Shown here piece by piece: positions 19,453 to 28,241 of a stretch of DNA of 64,000 nt. The notes beneath the pieces were generated by a model, which saw only the letters and a list, made by a program, of their open reading frames with translations, was not told the origin of the DNA and did not search any database. Position numbers and translations under genes: made by a program. The DNA comes from Cyanobium sp. NS01 (lineage in GTDB: Bacteria > Cyanobacteriota > Cyanobacteriia > PCC-6307 > Cyanobiaceae). The stretch is taken from positions 1,860,001 to 1,924,000 of the forward strand of contig NZ_CP047940.1 of assembly GCF_014280235.1 (NCBI RefSeq), in the 5' to 3' direction. Positions within the stretch are counted from its first letter, which is position 1, and each line of letters begins with the position of its first letter.

Positions 19453-21123
19453 TTGACCGCCGCAGCGAGCCCCGCCCCGCCGGCCTACGACCCCAGGGCT
19501 GATCGGCGTTGGTTGCTGGGGCGGCCGTGGCTGTTCCTCAGCCGGCTCAGCTCGGTGCTGTGGCAGCTGATCAGCCTGGCCCTGACCCTGGTGGTGCATG
19601 CCGGCAGCGGCGACCGGGCCGTGCAGCAGCGGCTGGGCAAGCGCATCCTCGCCACCCTCACCAGCCTGGGCCCCTGTTTCATCAAGGTGGGGCAGGCCCT
19701 CTCCACCCGCCCCGACCTGGTGCGGCGCGACTGGCTCGAGCAGCTCACCCAGCTCCAGGACAACCTGCCCCCCTTCCCCCAGGAGGTGGCCCTGCGCACG
19801 ATCGAGACGGAGCTGGGGGCACCGGCCCGGGAGCTGTTTGCCCTGTTCCCCGACTACCCGATTGCCGCCGCCAGCCTGGGGCAGGTCTACAAGGCCCAGA
19901 TGCACGACGGCCAGTGGGTGGCCGTGAAGGTGCAGCGGCCCGATCTGCCCCAGATCCTGCGCCGCGACCTGGTGATCATCCGCATGCTGGCGGTGCTCAG
20001 TGCGCCGCTGCTGCCCCTCAATCTGGGCTTCGGGCTCGACGCCATCATCGACGAGTTCGGCCAGACCCTCTTCGACGAGATCGACTACCGCAAGGAGGCC
20101 GACAACGCCGAGCGCTTCGCCGGCCTGTTCAGCGCCCATCCCGAGGTGACCGTGCCCCACGTGGAGCGCCAGCTGAGTGCCCGGCGGGTGCTCACCACCA
20201 GCTGGATCCATGGCACCAAGCTGCAGGAGCGCCAGGTGCTGGAGGCGCGCCACCTCGATCCCACCGCCCTGATCCGCACCGGGGTGATGGCGGGGCTGCA
20301 GCAACTGCTGGAGTTCGGCTATTTCCACGCCGATCCCCACCCCGGCAACCTGTTCGCCCTGCCGGGACGCACCGGCCAGCTGGGCCATGTGGCCTACGTG
20401 GATTTCGGCATGATGGATTCGATCTCCGATGCCGACCGGCTCACCCTCACCGGGGCGGTGGTGCACCTGATCAACCGCGATTTCCGAGCCCTGGCCAGCG
20501 ACTTCGTCGCCCTGGGCTTTCTCAGCCCGGACACCAACCTCGAGCCGATCATTCCGGCCCTGGAGGAGGTGCTGGGCGGCACCCTGGGCGAGAACGTCGG
20601 CAACTTCAATTTCAAGGCGGTCACCGACCGCTTTTCCGAGCTGGTGTTCGACTACCCGTTCCGGGTGCCGGTGCGCTTCGCCCTGATCATCCGGGCGGTG
20701 GTGAGCCAGGAGGGCCTGGCCCTGCGGCTCGACCCCGACTTCAAGATCATCCGCGTGGCCTACCCCTACGTGGCCCGCCGGCTGCTGGCGGGCGACACCG
20801 CCGAGATGCGCGAGAAGCTGCTCGACGTGCTGTTCGACCGGGAGGGCCGCCTGCAGATCGAGCGGCTCGAGAGCCTGCTGGCGGTGCTGGAGAACGATGG
20901 GCCGCGGGCCGACCTGCTGCCGGTGATGGGCTCAGGGCTGAAGCTGCTGCTGGGTCCCGATGGCGCCAGCCTGCGCCAGAGGCTGCTGCTCACCCTGGTG
21001 CGCGATGACCGCCTCAATGCCGAAGACCTGCGCGCCCTCATGGACCTGTTGCGGCGCACGTTCAGCGCCCGCAAGCTGGCGGGCACCCTGCTGGCGCGGC
21101 TCAACCCCCTGGCCGCCGCCTAG
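19453..21123 (+). CDS. ABC1/UbiB-family atypical kinase
   Basis: A 556-residue atypical protein-kinase-like protein of the ABC1/ADCK group, linked in bacteria and plastids to prenylquinone metabolism. Family hallmarks: KxGQ motif FIKVGQALSTRPDLV, alanine-rich loop IAAASLGQVYKAQ, invariant Lys in VAVKVQRP, catalytic HADPHPGNLF and VDFGMMDSI. The C-terminal ~150 residues are membrane-adjacent helices. TTG start at 19453 is the best in-frame option. The downstream small membrane gene is 27 bp away. Confidence 0.93.
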   Translation: MTAAASPAPPAYDPRADRRWLLGRPWLFLSRLSSVLWQLISLALTLVVHAGSGDRAVQQRLGKRILATLTSLGPCFIKVGQALSTRPDLVRRDWLEQLTQLQDNLPPFPQEVALRTIETELGAPARELFALFPDYPIAAASLGQVYKAQMHDGQWVAVKVQRPDLPQILRRDLVIIRMLAVLSAPLLPLNLGFGLDAIIDEFGQTLFDEIDYRKEADNAERFAGLFSAHPEVTVPHVERQLSARRVLTTSWIHGTKLQERQVLEARHLDPTALIRTGVMAGLQQLLEFGYFHADPHPGNLFALPGRTGQLGHVAYVDFGMMDSISDADRLTLTGAVVHLINRDFRALASDFVALGFLSPDTNLEPIIPALEEVLGGTLGENVGNFNFKAVTDRFSELVFDYPFRVPVRFALIIRAVVSQEGLALRLDPDFKIIRVAYPYVARRLLAGDTAEMREKLLDVLFDREGRLQIERLESLLAVLENDGPRADLLPVMGSGLKLLLGPDGASLRQRLLLTLVRDDRLNAEDLRALMDLLRRTFSARKLAGTLLARLNPLAAA

Positions 21124-21150
21124 GGTCAGCCTCCGACCCGACTGTGCGCC

Positions 21151-21576
21151 GTGATCGACACCGCCCCGCTCGACCTCAAGGCCAGCGAGTTGATGATTGA
21201 GTACGGCACCTTCATCCAGCCGCCCTACCTGGTGTCGGGGCTGGGCCTGGCCATCAGCGTGCTCTGCGGCCTCACCTTCGCCAAGATGGTGCAGAACCGG
21301 CTGGAGGGCTGGAAGCAGGACCGACTGCCCCTGCTGCCCCTGGGCAACGGCGGCACCACCCTGCCCTACATCGGCATCGTGGTGGGTGTCACCCTGTTCA
21401 TCGGCGGGGCGCTGCAGGTGTTCGGTTTCGCCTCAGGGGCGGCCATGCTGGTGTCCTTCGTGCTCTCGATCGGCACGGCAGGGGCCCTCTGGGCCCAGCT
21501 GGAGCGGCTGATGCAGCAGGTGGAAGACGGCACCTTCAGCGCCGTCGATTTCGACAACTTCGACCAGTTCTTCTAG
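21151..21576 (+). CDS. Conserved cyanobacterial membrane protein of unknown function
   Basis: A 141-residue protein that I recall as conserved among cyanobacteria without a known function. An early hydrophobic helix (YLVSGLGLAISVLCGLTFA), a short basic loop with NRLEGWKQDRLPLLPLGNGG, two further helices (about residues 70-112), then an acidic C-terminus ending FDNFDQFF. GTG start, 27 bp after the ABC1 gene; convergent with the sigma factor, 5 bp away. Confidence 0.72.
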   Translation: MIDTAPLDLKASELMIEYGTFIQPPYLVSGLGLAISVLCGLTFAKMVQNRLEGWKQDRLPLLPLGNGGTTLPYIGIVVGVTLFIGGALQVFGFASGAAMLVSFVLSIGTAGALWAQLERLMQQVEDGTFSAVDFDNFDQFF

Positions 21577-21581
21577 GCCGC

Positions 21582-22586
21582 TCAGGCCACCAGGTAGCCC
21601 TCGAGGCGCCGCGACTGGGAGCGGATCCCCTCCAGGGCCTTGCGCTCGAGGTTGCGGGTCTTGTCGCGGCTCATGCCGAGGTTCTTGGCGATCGAACTCA
21701 GGCTCATCGGCTCGCCCAGGCCCTGGCCCTCGGTGTCGATGCCGTAGCGCATCTTCAGCACCCGGCCCTGCAGTTCAGGCAGCTGCTCCAGCAGTGCACG
21801 CAGGTCCCCCTTCAGGCACTCTCCGTCCACCCGCTCCTCCGGCAGCTCCCCATCACCGGCCAGCAGGTCGAGCAGTTCCGTGTCCTCGCCGTCACCCACC
21901 TTCGTCTCCAGGCTCACCGGCTGCCGCGCCCGGCACAGCAGGTCCTTCACCTCCTCCTCCGGCAGCTCCACGAACACCGCCAGCTCGCTCACCGTGGGCG
22001 TGCGGCCCAGCTCCTGGCTCAGTTCCCGCTGACCCTTCTTCAGCTTGTTCAGCGTTTCGGTGATGTGGATCGGCAGCCGGATCGTGCGGCTCTTCTCCGC
22101 GATCGCCCGCGTGATCCCCTGCCGGATCCACCAGTACGCATACGTACTGAACTTGTAGCCCCGCGTCGGGTCGAACTTCTCCACACCCCGCACCAGGCCG
22201 ATCGTGCCCTCCTGGATCAGGTCCAGCAGCTCCATGTTCCGCTTGGTGTATTTCTTCGCCACGCTCACCACCAGCCGCAGGTTCGCCGCCACCATCCGCT
22301 CCTTGGCACGGCGGCCCGCCTGCAGACGCTTCTTCAGCACCGGCAGGCTCAGGCCCGCCGCCGCCGCCAGCTCCGGCCGCTCCGGCGCCGTACCCCCGGC
22401 ACGCATCGTCAGCTCCTGTTCGATCTCCTCAAGAGCCATCAGCTCCTGCACCTGGCGGCCCAGGGTGATCTCCTGCTCATGGCTCAGCAACGGCACCCGG
22501 CCGATGTCCCGCAGGTAGCTGCGCACCAGGTCGGCGCCACCAGGCAAAGCAGACCCATCGGCAGCGGCCACGGGCAGGGAAGGCAT
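21582..22586 (-). CDS. RNA polymerase sigma factor, sigma-70 group 2 type
   Basis: A 334-residue sigma-70 factor. Region 1.2 [20 protein letters not shown], region 2 [20 protein letters not shown] and [18 protein letters not shown], region 3 with [20 protein letters not shown], and region 4 with the helix-turn-helix [20 protein letters not shown]. The lack of a long region 1.1 suggests a group 2 (SigB/C/D-like) factor rather than the principal one. The ATG at 22586 is favoured; an in-frame ATG at 22627 is also possible and would place the palindrome at 22599-22616 inside the coding part. Divergent from the pseudouridine synthase. Confidence 0.92.
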   Translation of the reverse strand: MPSLPVAAADGSALPGGADLVRSYLRDIGRVPLLSHEQEITLGRQVQELMALEEIEQELTMRAGGTAPERPELAAAAGLSLPVLKKRLQAGRRAKERMVAANLRLVVSVAKKYTKRNMELLDLIQEGTIGLVRGVEKFDPTRGYKFSTYAYWWIRQGITRAIAEKSRTIRLPIHITETLNKLKKGQRELSQELGRTPTVSELAVFVELPEEEVKDLLCRARQPVSLETKVGDGEDTELLDLLAGDGELPEERVDGECLKGDLRALLEQLPELQGRVLKMRYGIDTEGQGLGEPMSLSSIAKNLGMSRDKTRNLERKALEGIRSQSRRLEGYLVA

Positions 22587-22598
22587 GACGGAGAATTG

Positions 22599-22616
22599 CG
22601 AAACAGTTCTGTTTCG
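22599..22616. promoter_or_regulatory. 18-bp palindrome at the sigma-factor start
   Basis: CGAAACAGTTCTGTTTCG has perfect 8-bp arms and a 2-bp centre. It lies 13 bp upstream of the favoured sigma-factor ATG, in the 72-bp gap between two divergent genes. The position fits a repressor operator or autoregulatory site. It does not match the cyanobacterial LexA or NtcA consensus. Role is inference. Confidence 0.45.
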
Positions 22617-22658
22617 TAAACCTACCATCCTTTTCCCGGCCTCCTGCAGCATGGGTCC

Positions 22659-23387
22659 ATGGCCCGAGAGCGCTTGCAGAAACTGATCGCGGCGGCTGGA
22701 CTCTGCTCCCGCCGCCGGGCCGAAGACCTGCTGCGCGCCGGCCGGATCCAGGTGAATGGAGCCACCGCCCGGATCGGTGACAGCGCCGATCCCGCCAGCG
22801 ATCGGATCGCGGTGGATGGCGCACCCCTCGCCCCCGCGGCCGAGCCGCTGCTGCTGCTGCTCAACAAACCGGTGGGCGTGCTGTGCAGCTGCAGCGACCC
22901 CCGCGGCCGCCCCACCGTGCTTGAGCTGCTGCCGCCAGAGCTGCGGCGGGGCCGGGGCCTGCACCCGATCGGCCGTCTCGATGCCGACAGCCGGGGTGCC
23001 CTGCTGCTCACCAACCAGGGCGCCCTCACCCTGCGGCTCAGCCATCCGCGCCATGGCCACCGCAAGTTCTATCGGGTGCAGGTGGCGGGCCGACCCAGTG
23101 GGGCCACCCTGGCGCGCTGGGCCGCGGGCGTGCCGCTCGATGGCCAGGCCAGCCAGCCGGTGGGCGTGCGGGTGCTGCAGCACAGCGCCAGGAGCACCGG
23201 CCTGGAACTGGAGATGGGCGAGGGACGCAACCGCCAGATCCGGCGCACCGCCCAGCTGCTGGGGCACCCGGTGCTGGACCTGCAGCGCATCGGCATCGGT
23301 GCGCTGCGGCTGGGCCCGTTGCCGGAGGGAAGCTGGCGAGCCCTTGATCGCCGAGAATGGGACGCCCTGGTCGCCCCCGAGTCCTGA
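22659..23387 (+). CDS. rRNA pseudouridine synthase, RsuA/RluB family
   Basis: A 242-residue protein with an N-terminal S4 RNA-binding domain (RLQKLIAAAGLCSRRRAEDL and RIQVNG) and a catalytic domain with the GRLD motif HPIGRLDADSRGALLLTN, plus KFYRVQV and GRNRQIRR. It isomerises a specific uridine in rRNA; whether it acts on 16S (RsuA) or 23S (RluB) cannot be told. ATG at 22659, divergent from the sigma factor. Its 3' end lies 53 bp before the RodZ-like start. Confidence 0.92.
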   Translation: MARERLQKLIAAAGLCSRRRAEDLLRAGRIQVNGATARIGDSADPASDRIAVDGAPLAPAAEPLLLLLNKPVGVLCSCSDPRGRPTVLELLPPELRRGRGLHPIGRLDADSRGALLLTNQGALTLRLSHPRHGHRKFYRVQVAGRPSGATLARWAAGVPLDGQASQPVGVRVLQHSARSTGLELEMGEGRNRQIRRTAQLLGHPVLDLQRIGIGALRLGPLPEGSWRALDRREWDALVAPES

Positions 23388-23440
23388 GCCCGCCATCAGC
23401 GCCCCGGCCCCCTGCCACCACGCCTCCAGCGGCACGGCCC

Positions 23441-24343
23441 ATGCCCTTCCGGTGGCTGTGGCGCTGGCGGAGTCGGCGTGCGTCCCCCGCCAGTGCTCCG
23501 GCCAGGGAGGATCCGCTGGTGGCGGCAGGGCGTGCCCTGCGGCAGCGGCGCGAGGAACGCCAGCTCAGCCTGCGCCAGCTGGCTCTGGACACCCGCATCA
23601 GCACACCGGTGCTGGAGGCCCTGGAGCGCGGCTGGCGCGATCGCCTGCCCGAGGCCGCCTACCTGCGCACGATGCTGCCCCTGATCGAGCGGCATCTCGA
23701 GCTGCAGCCAGGCAGCCTGGAGGGGGTGCTGCCGACCTCGGCCGACCGGCTGCCGCCGCAGGAGCAGCCACGCGGGCTGCTGCAGCGCTTCACGCCTGGC
23801 TCGATCGATGTCTTCACCACCTGGCAGGGCACCCTGCTCTACGGCGTGCTCACCCTCGGGCTCGTGTATGGCCTCAACCTGCAGCAACGCCAACTCGCCC
23901 AGGAGGGGCTCCTGGCCGTGAGCCCCATTCCGCCGCTGCCGATGCAGGAGCAGGGCGGCAAGCAGGGCAGTGAGCAGGGCAGTGAGCAGGCCCTGCTCGC
24001 CATTGTTCCCAGCCTGCGGCCGCTGCAACAGGCCGGGGCGGGGCAGGCCCTGGCCCTCTGGCGGCGCCAGAGCCCAGCAGCCGCCCCACCGCAACAGGCC
24101 ATCAGCCCACGGGGGGCCCTGGTGGTGACCCTGGCCGCGCCGGCCAGCCTCAACCTCGAGACCGCGGGCGGCGGCAGCACTGAGCTGAAGGCCGCCAGCG
24201 GCCGGCTCGAATTCAGCCTCAGCGCCCCCTGGACCCTGCGGATCACGCCAGCGCCCACCTCGCCTGGAGCTGTGCAGTGGCTCGGTCAATCGCTCCGCGC
24301 CAGCCCGGGCGAGCCGGGCCGGTTCCAGCCTCAGGCGCGCTGA
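23441..24343 (+). CDS. RodZ-like membrane protein with N-terminal helix-turn-helix
   Basis: A 300-residue protein. The cytoplasmic HTH (LRQRREERQLSLRQLALDTR, residues about 30-90) is followed by a single membrane helix (GTLLYGVLTLGLVYGLNL), a Gln/Gly/Pro-rich linker with a short GSEQ repeat, and a C-terminal beta domain (ALVVTLAAPASLNLE to PWTLRITPAP) like the DUF4115 domain of RodZ, which couples MreB to the wall machinery. The ATG at 23441 is picked over an upstream in-frame codon that lies inside the preceding gene. The 3' end overlaps malQ by 13 bases on the other strand. Confidence 0.78.
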   Translation: MPFRWLWRWRSRRASPASAPAREDPLVAAGRALRQRREERQLSLRQLALDTRISTPVLEALERGWRDRLPEAAYLRTMLPLIERHLELQPGSLEGVLPTSADRLPPQEQPRGLLQRFTPGSIDVFTTWQGTLLYGVLTLGLVYGLNLQQRQLAQEGLLAVSPIPPLPMQEQGGKQGSEQGSEQALLAIVPSLRPLQQAGAGQALALWRRQSPAAAPPQQAISPRGALVVTLAAPASLNLETAGGGSTELKAASGRLEFSLSAPWTLRITPAPTSPGAVQWLGQSLRASPGEPGRFQPQAR

Positions 24344-25866
24344 TAGCGGTGGGCCATCTCGCCCAGGCCCTTCAGCGGTCCGGCGAGGCTGGCCACCGGC
24401 TGGTTCAGCCGCCAGGTCCAGTTGCCGGAGGTGGTGCCTGGGGTGTTGAAGCGGGCGTGATCGTCAAGTTCGAGCAGGTCCTGCAGGGGCGCCACGGCCA
24501 GATCGGCCGGGCTGGCCAGGGCGGCTTCCAGCAGTTGCCAGGCCGGGGCGGTCACCGCCGCGCCCAGGGCATGCTCCACGCGCTGACGCGAGTCGTGGTC
24601 GAGGTCCTGCCACCAGCCGGTGGTGGTGGGATTGTCGTGGGTGCCGGTGTACACCACCCAGTCTGGGCCTTGGATGTTGGCGGGCAGGTAGGGATTGTCG
24701 CCATCGCCGTTGAAGGCGAACTGCAGGATCTTCATGCCGGGCAGGGAGAAGCGATCCCTGAGGGCCTCCACCGGCGGGGTGATCACGCCCAGGTCTTCGG
24801 CGATCAGGGGCAGATGACCATCGCGCAACTGGCCCTTGATCCAGCAGCGCAACCACAGCAGCCGCAACAGCAGGCTGCCCGGCGACCAGCGCCAGCACCC
24901 GTTCTCGGCGGTGGGATCGCCGCCGGGCACGCTCCAGAAGGCCTGAAGGGCCCGGAAGTGATCGAGGCGCAGGCGGTCGAAGAGCTCGAACTGACGATCC
25001 AGCCGCGCCATCCACCAGCTGAAACCACTGATCAGATGCCGGGGCCAGCGGTACACCGGCGTGCCCCACAGCTGGCCCGTGGCGGAGAAGTAGTCGGGCG
25101 GCACGCCGCTCTGCTGCTCCAGGCCACCCCCGCTCCCCAGGGAAAACAGCCAGGGGCGACACCAGACGTCGCTGCTGTCGTGGGCCACATAGAAGGGCAG
25201 GTCGCCCACCAGGTCGAGGTCGCAGCTGTGGGCGCGCCGGCGCAGGGCCTGCCACTGGCGTTGCAGCTGCCACTGCAGCAGCGCCTGCTCCAGGAGCGCG
25301 CCGGCACCATCACGATCCAGCTGGCGCAGGGCCTGGGGCTGACGCCGGGCCAGCGGCTCGGGCCACTCCCACCAGGGGCGGCCGCCCTGCTGTTGCCGCA
25401 GCACGATGAAGCGGCAGTGATCCTCCAGCCAGTGGCGCTGGCTGTGGCGCCAGCTCGCGAACGCCTGCTGGGCGGCCTCGTCCTGCTGGGGCCAGCGGCG
25501 CGCCAGGGCGGCGGCCAGGGCGGCGCAGCGCTGGGGCATCACCTCCAGATCGAGGCGCTCGGTGCTGGCGTTGCCGGGCAGCGCCTGGCGATCGGCCTCC
25601 GTGAGCAGGCCCTCCTGCACCAGCTGGTCCCCATCCAGCAGCCAGGGGTTCAGGGCCGAGCCGCTGGGGGAGCTGTAGGGCGAGCCCGTGCCGTCGGTGG
25701 GGGCCAGAGGCAACAGCTGCCACAGACCGATGTGATGTTCGGCCAGGAGTTCGATCCAGTGGTGGGCCTCGGCGCCGAAGCTTCCGCAGGGGCCGGGCCC
25801 GGGCAGGGCCGTGGGGTGGAGCAACACACCACAGCGACGCCGGGCGGCGGAGAGAACCTGACTCAC
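24331..25866 (-). CDS. malQ: 4-alpha-glucanotransferase (amylomaltase)
   Basis: A 511-residue GH77 enzyme that disproportionates alpha-1,4-glucans in glycogen turnover. Conserved: GVLLHPTALPGP near the start, SPYSSPSGSALNPWLLD, the nucleophile region FDRLRLDHFRALQAFW, the acid/base LIAEDLGVITP and YTGTHDNPTTTGWW. GTG start overlaps the bciB stop as GTGA, which couples it to a chlorophyll gene. Confidence 0.96.
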   Translation of the reverse strand: MSQVLSAARRRCGVLLHPTALPGPGPCGSFGAEAHHWIELLAEHHIGLWQLLPLAPTDGTGSPYSSPSGSALNPWLLDGDQLVQEGLLTEADRQALPGNASTERLDLEVMPQRCAALAAALARRWPQQDEAAQQAFASWRHSQRHWLEDHCRFIVLRQQQGGRPWWEWPEPLARRQPQALRQLDRDGAGALLEQALLQWQLQRQWQALRRRAHSCDLDLVGDLPFYVAHDSSDVWCRPWLFSLGSGGGLEQQSGVPPDYFSATGQLWGTPVYRWPRHLISGFSWWMARLDRQFELFDRLRLDHFRALQAFWSVPGGDPTAENGCWRWSPGSLLLRLLWLRCWIKGQLRDGHLPLIAEDLGVITPPVEALRDRFSLPGMKILQFAFNGDGDNPYLPANIQGPDWVVYTGTHDNPTTTGWWQDLDHDSRQRVEHALGAAVTAPAWQLLEAALASPADLAVAPLQDLLELDDHARFNTPGTTSGNWTWRLNQPVASLAGPLKGLGEMAHRYQRA

Positions 25867-27086
25867 GCTGAGGGCAACCGGTAGCGACTCACGATCTTCT
25901 TGGCGAAGGCCGGGATGTGGGCCTCGGCCTTCTCAGGATGATGGCGTCGCACCCAGAGCGCGTTGCGGGTGAAATGGGAATCGATCGAGAAGCGGCCATA
26001 CTCCAGGCCCTTCGGACCGAAGCGCTGCACGAACCCCCCGATCAGATCGGCGAGCCAGCGCGGCAGCTTCACGGCCTTGTCGTAGGCCTCGATGCCCTGC
26101 TGCACGGCGGCGCGGCGATCGCCGCGGCTGGTCACGGGGGCCACCTCGAGCTCCGGCTCCACCAGCTCAAGCAACCTCTGGCCCAGGGGGTTGCGCACGG
26201 TGATCCACTGCCGCCCGAAACTGGCCCCCATGTAGCCCACCACCAGGTCGGCGCCGGCATTGGTGTAGTCGAAGCAGCTCAGGCAGCTGGGGGCGAACAC
26301 ATCCTTGAGCTTCGGCGTGTCGAGACCGAAGAAGGGCACGGTTTCGATGCGGCCGTCGCTGTGGCGGAAGTGGATGCGGAAATCCTGCATGAACTCGTAG
26401 TGCACCACCGTGTCGGGGGAGCTCACGGTGCTCTCCAGGAAGGTCTGAAGGCCCTCGCGGGACACGTTGTCGACGCAGGGCAGACCCAGCACATAGAGCT
26501 CATCGAGGGGAAGGGTGGGCTGCACGGCGCGCAGCGCCTGGATCTGGCAGCCCACGCCGATGGCCAGCAGCCGGCGGATGCCACTGCCGGGCAGCTGCTC
26601 GAGCACCTCCAGGTTGGGCGAGAGGGTGGGCTTGTTCACCCGGGCGCTGAGCACCTCCTCGGGCGTGCGGGCCAGGCGCGGCACAGGGGTGAAGCGATCC
26701 GTCTCGCTCTGGCCCACGCAGAGCACGGCATCCACCAGCCCGGTCTCCAGGGCGCGCACGCCGATGCGGCTGACGATGCCGGTCCACTGGGCCCCCTCCA
26801 GGGGCTGGCGCAGGCGGGCGCTCATCATCCGCTGATGCACACCGAAGTAGAGCTCGTCCTCGTTGTCGAGATCACGGCTGCGCCCGTGGGCGGCGGCCTC
26901 CATGGCCTCGAAGCGCTGGGTGAGGAAGGCGCAGCTCTGCCGCACATAGGCCACCCAGCGGCTGTCGCAGAGCCCGCACTGGCTGCAGAGCTCCTTGGCG
27001 GGATACACACTGCCCTTGGCCAGGGGACGGGCCCGTTCATGGGGAGCCAGGGAGCCGCCAGACGGGGATGGGGAACGGGCCGGCAA
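25863..27086 (-). CDS. bciB: 3,8-divinyl (proto)chlorophyllide 8-vinyl reductase, ferredoxin type
   Basis: A 407-residue protein of the FrhB (F420-hydrogenase beta subunit) family. In cyanobacteria this family supplies the 8-vinyl reductase of chlorophyll synthesis. Iron-sulfur cysteines in AKELCSQCGLCDSRW and PSCLSCFDYTN; FAD/FeS core with ARVNKPTLSP, VGCQIQALR and YVLGLPCVDNVS; ADLVVGYMGASFGRQW. TTG at 27086 is the longest start. It is divergent from the LCP gene and overlaps malQ. Annotation as BciB rests on recalled family resemblance and length. Confidence 0.9.
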   Translation of the reverse strand: MPARSPSPSGGSLAPHERARPLAKGSVYPAKELCSQCGLCDSRWVAYVRQSCAFLTQRFEAMEAAAHGRSRDLDNEDELYFGVHQRMMSARLRQPLEGAQWTGIVSRIGVRALETGLVDAVLCVGQSETDRFTPVPRLARTPEEVLSARVNKPTLSPNLEVLEQLPGSGIRRLLAIGVGCQIQALRAVQPTLPLDELYVLGLPCVDNVSREGLQTFLESTVSSPDTVVHYEFMQDFRIHFRHSDGRIETVPFFGLDTPKLKDVFAPSCLSCFDYTNAGADLVVGYMGASFGRQWITVRNPLGQRLLELVEPELEVAPVTSRGDRRAAVQQGIEAYDKAVKLPRWLADLIGGFVQRFGPKGLEYGRFSIDSHFTRNALWVRRHHPEKAEAHIPAFAKKIVSRYRLPSA

Positions 27087-27160
27087 GGCAGGGCCTCTCG
27101 CTGGTGCTCAACCTATCGGGTGGGGCCCTGCAGAGGGTGAGTCAGAGTGGACGACCAGTG

Positions 27161-28237
27161 ATGAGCGGGCGCCCAGCGATCCCGATGCCCCCCAGCCCCA
27201 GGTCCCAACCGGCCGCATCCCCCGCCCAGCGGCGCAGCTCCCCCCTGGGAGGCATCAAGCTTTTCGCCTGGCTGCGACCGGTCGTGCTGCTGCGCTTCGC
27301 CCTTGTGGGTGTGGGCGCCGCGGTTGGCCTCGCCCTGCTGGGGGTGTTCTGGCCCGAGTCAGACCCGAGCGGCGGCTCCGAGGCGCCTGACGCGCTCGCC
27401 GATCTGGCCAAGCCGCCCAGCCGCGCCGTCACGGTGCTGGTGATCGGGGTGGACGCCGATCAACTGCAGGACCCCAACAACAAGGCCGCCCCCGCCGGAG
27501 CCGCCAATGCCGACGCCCTGCTGCTGCTGCGCGTCAACCCCGGCGGCCCCCTGCAGGTGCTCAACCTGCCCACCGCCCTGGCGGTGCAGCTGCCCGGCAG
27601 CAGCGGGGTCAAGTCGCTCGGCAGCCTCTACCGCCAGGGCGGTGTCGCGCTCACGGCCGACGCCGCCCGCAACCTGGTGGGGCTCGCCAGCACCGAACCG
27701 GATCGCTATCTGGTGCTGAGCCGCGGCGCCCTGCGCAGCCTCGTGGATGGCCTCGGCGCCCTGGAGGTGAATCCCGGCAGCACCATGGTCTATGAGGACA
27801 AGCGCCAGGGACTCAAGATCGACCTGCAGAGCGGCGTCCAGCGGCTCAAGGGCGCCCAGGTGGAGCAGCTGGTGCGCTACCGCGACCCCAGCCGGCCGAT
27901 CGAGAGCCGCAGCGCCAACCAGGAAGCGGTGATGCGCAGCCTGCTCAGGGAGCTCAACACCCCCGGCCGCAGCCAGGACATTCCGGCCCTGGTCCAGAGC
28001 CTCAGGGCTCAGGTGGAGAGCAACCTCACCCCCGCCGAGGTGCTCAGCCTGATGGCCGCCACCCTGAAGCCGGGCCAGAGCGTGAGCTTTGCCACCGTGC
28101 CCCTGGCCCCTCCCCCCAAGGATGCGGCCAAGGACGGCAACAAGGCAGCGGCCGGCGGATCAGAACTGCGGCAGGTCGCCAAGTCGGCGCCCAGTGACCT
28201 CTGGCCCCCACCGGCGGCGACCGCCGCCGGCTCCTGA
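27161..28237 (+). CDS. Divergent LytR-CpsA-Psr (LCP) family membrane protein
   Basis: A 358-residue protein: a Pro/Ser-rich N-terminus, one membrane helix (VVLLRFALVGVGAAVGLALLGVF), then an extracytoplasmic LCP-like domain with VTVLVIGVDAD, ADALLLLRVNPGGPLQVLNLP, YLVLSRGALRSLVDGLGALEV and RSANQEAVMRSLL. LCP enzymes attach glycans to peptidoglycan. Here the usual PRDT stretch is PTAL, so a phosphate-handling Arg/Asp is missing and activity is doubtful. ATG at 27161 is preferred; a 93-base longer frame would overlap bciB's 5' end. Confidence 0.72.
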   Translation: MSGRPAIPMPPSPRSQPAASPAQRRSSPLGGIKLFAWLRPVVLLRFALVGVGAAVGLALLGVFWPESDPSGGSEAPDALADLAKPPSRAVTVLVIGVDADQLQDPNNKAAPAGAANADALLLLRVNPGGPLQVLNLPTALAVQLPGSSGVKSLGSLYRQGGVALTADAARNLVGLASTEPDRYLVLSRGALRSLVDGLGALEVNPGSTMVYEDKRQGLKIDLQSGVQRLKGAQVEQLVRYRDPSRPIESRSANQEAVMRSLLRELNTPGRSQDIPALVQSLRAQVESNLTPAEVLSLMAATLKPGQSVSFATVPLAPPPKDAAKDGNKAAAGGSELRQVAKSAPSDLWPPPAATAAGS

Positions 28238-28241
28238 ACGC

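Noticed and set aside
17908-20466. The full 852-codon minus-strand frame as one protein
   Set aside because: Only 17908-19392 looks like a decarboxylase; the rest is the complement of the ABC1 kinase.
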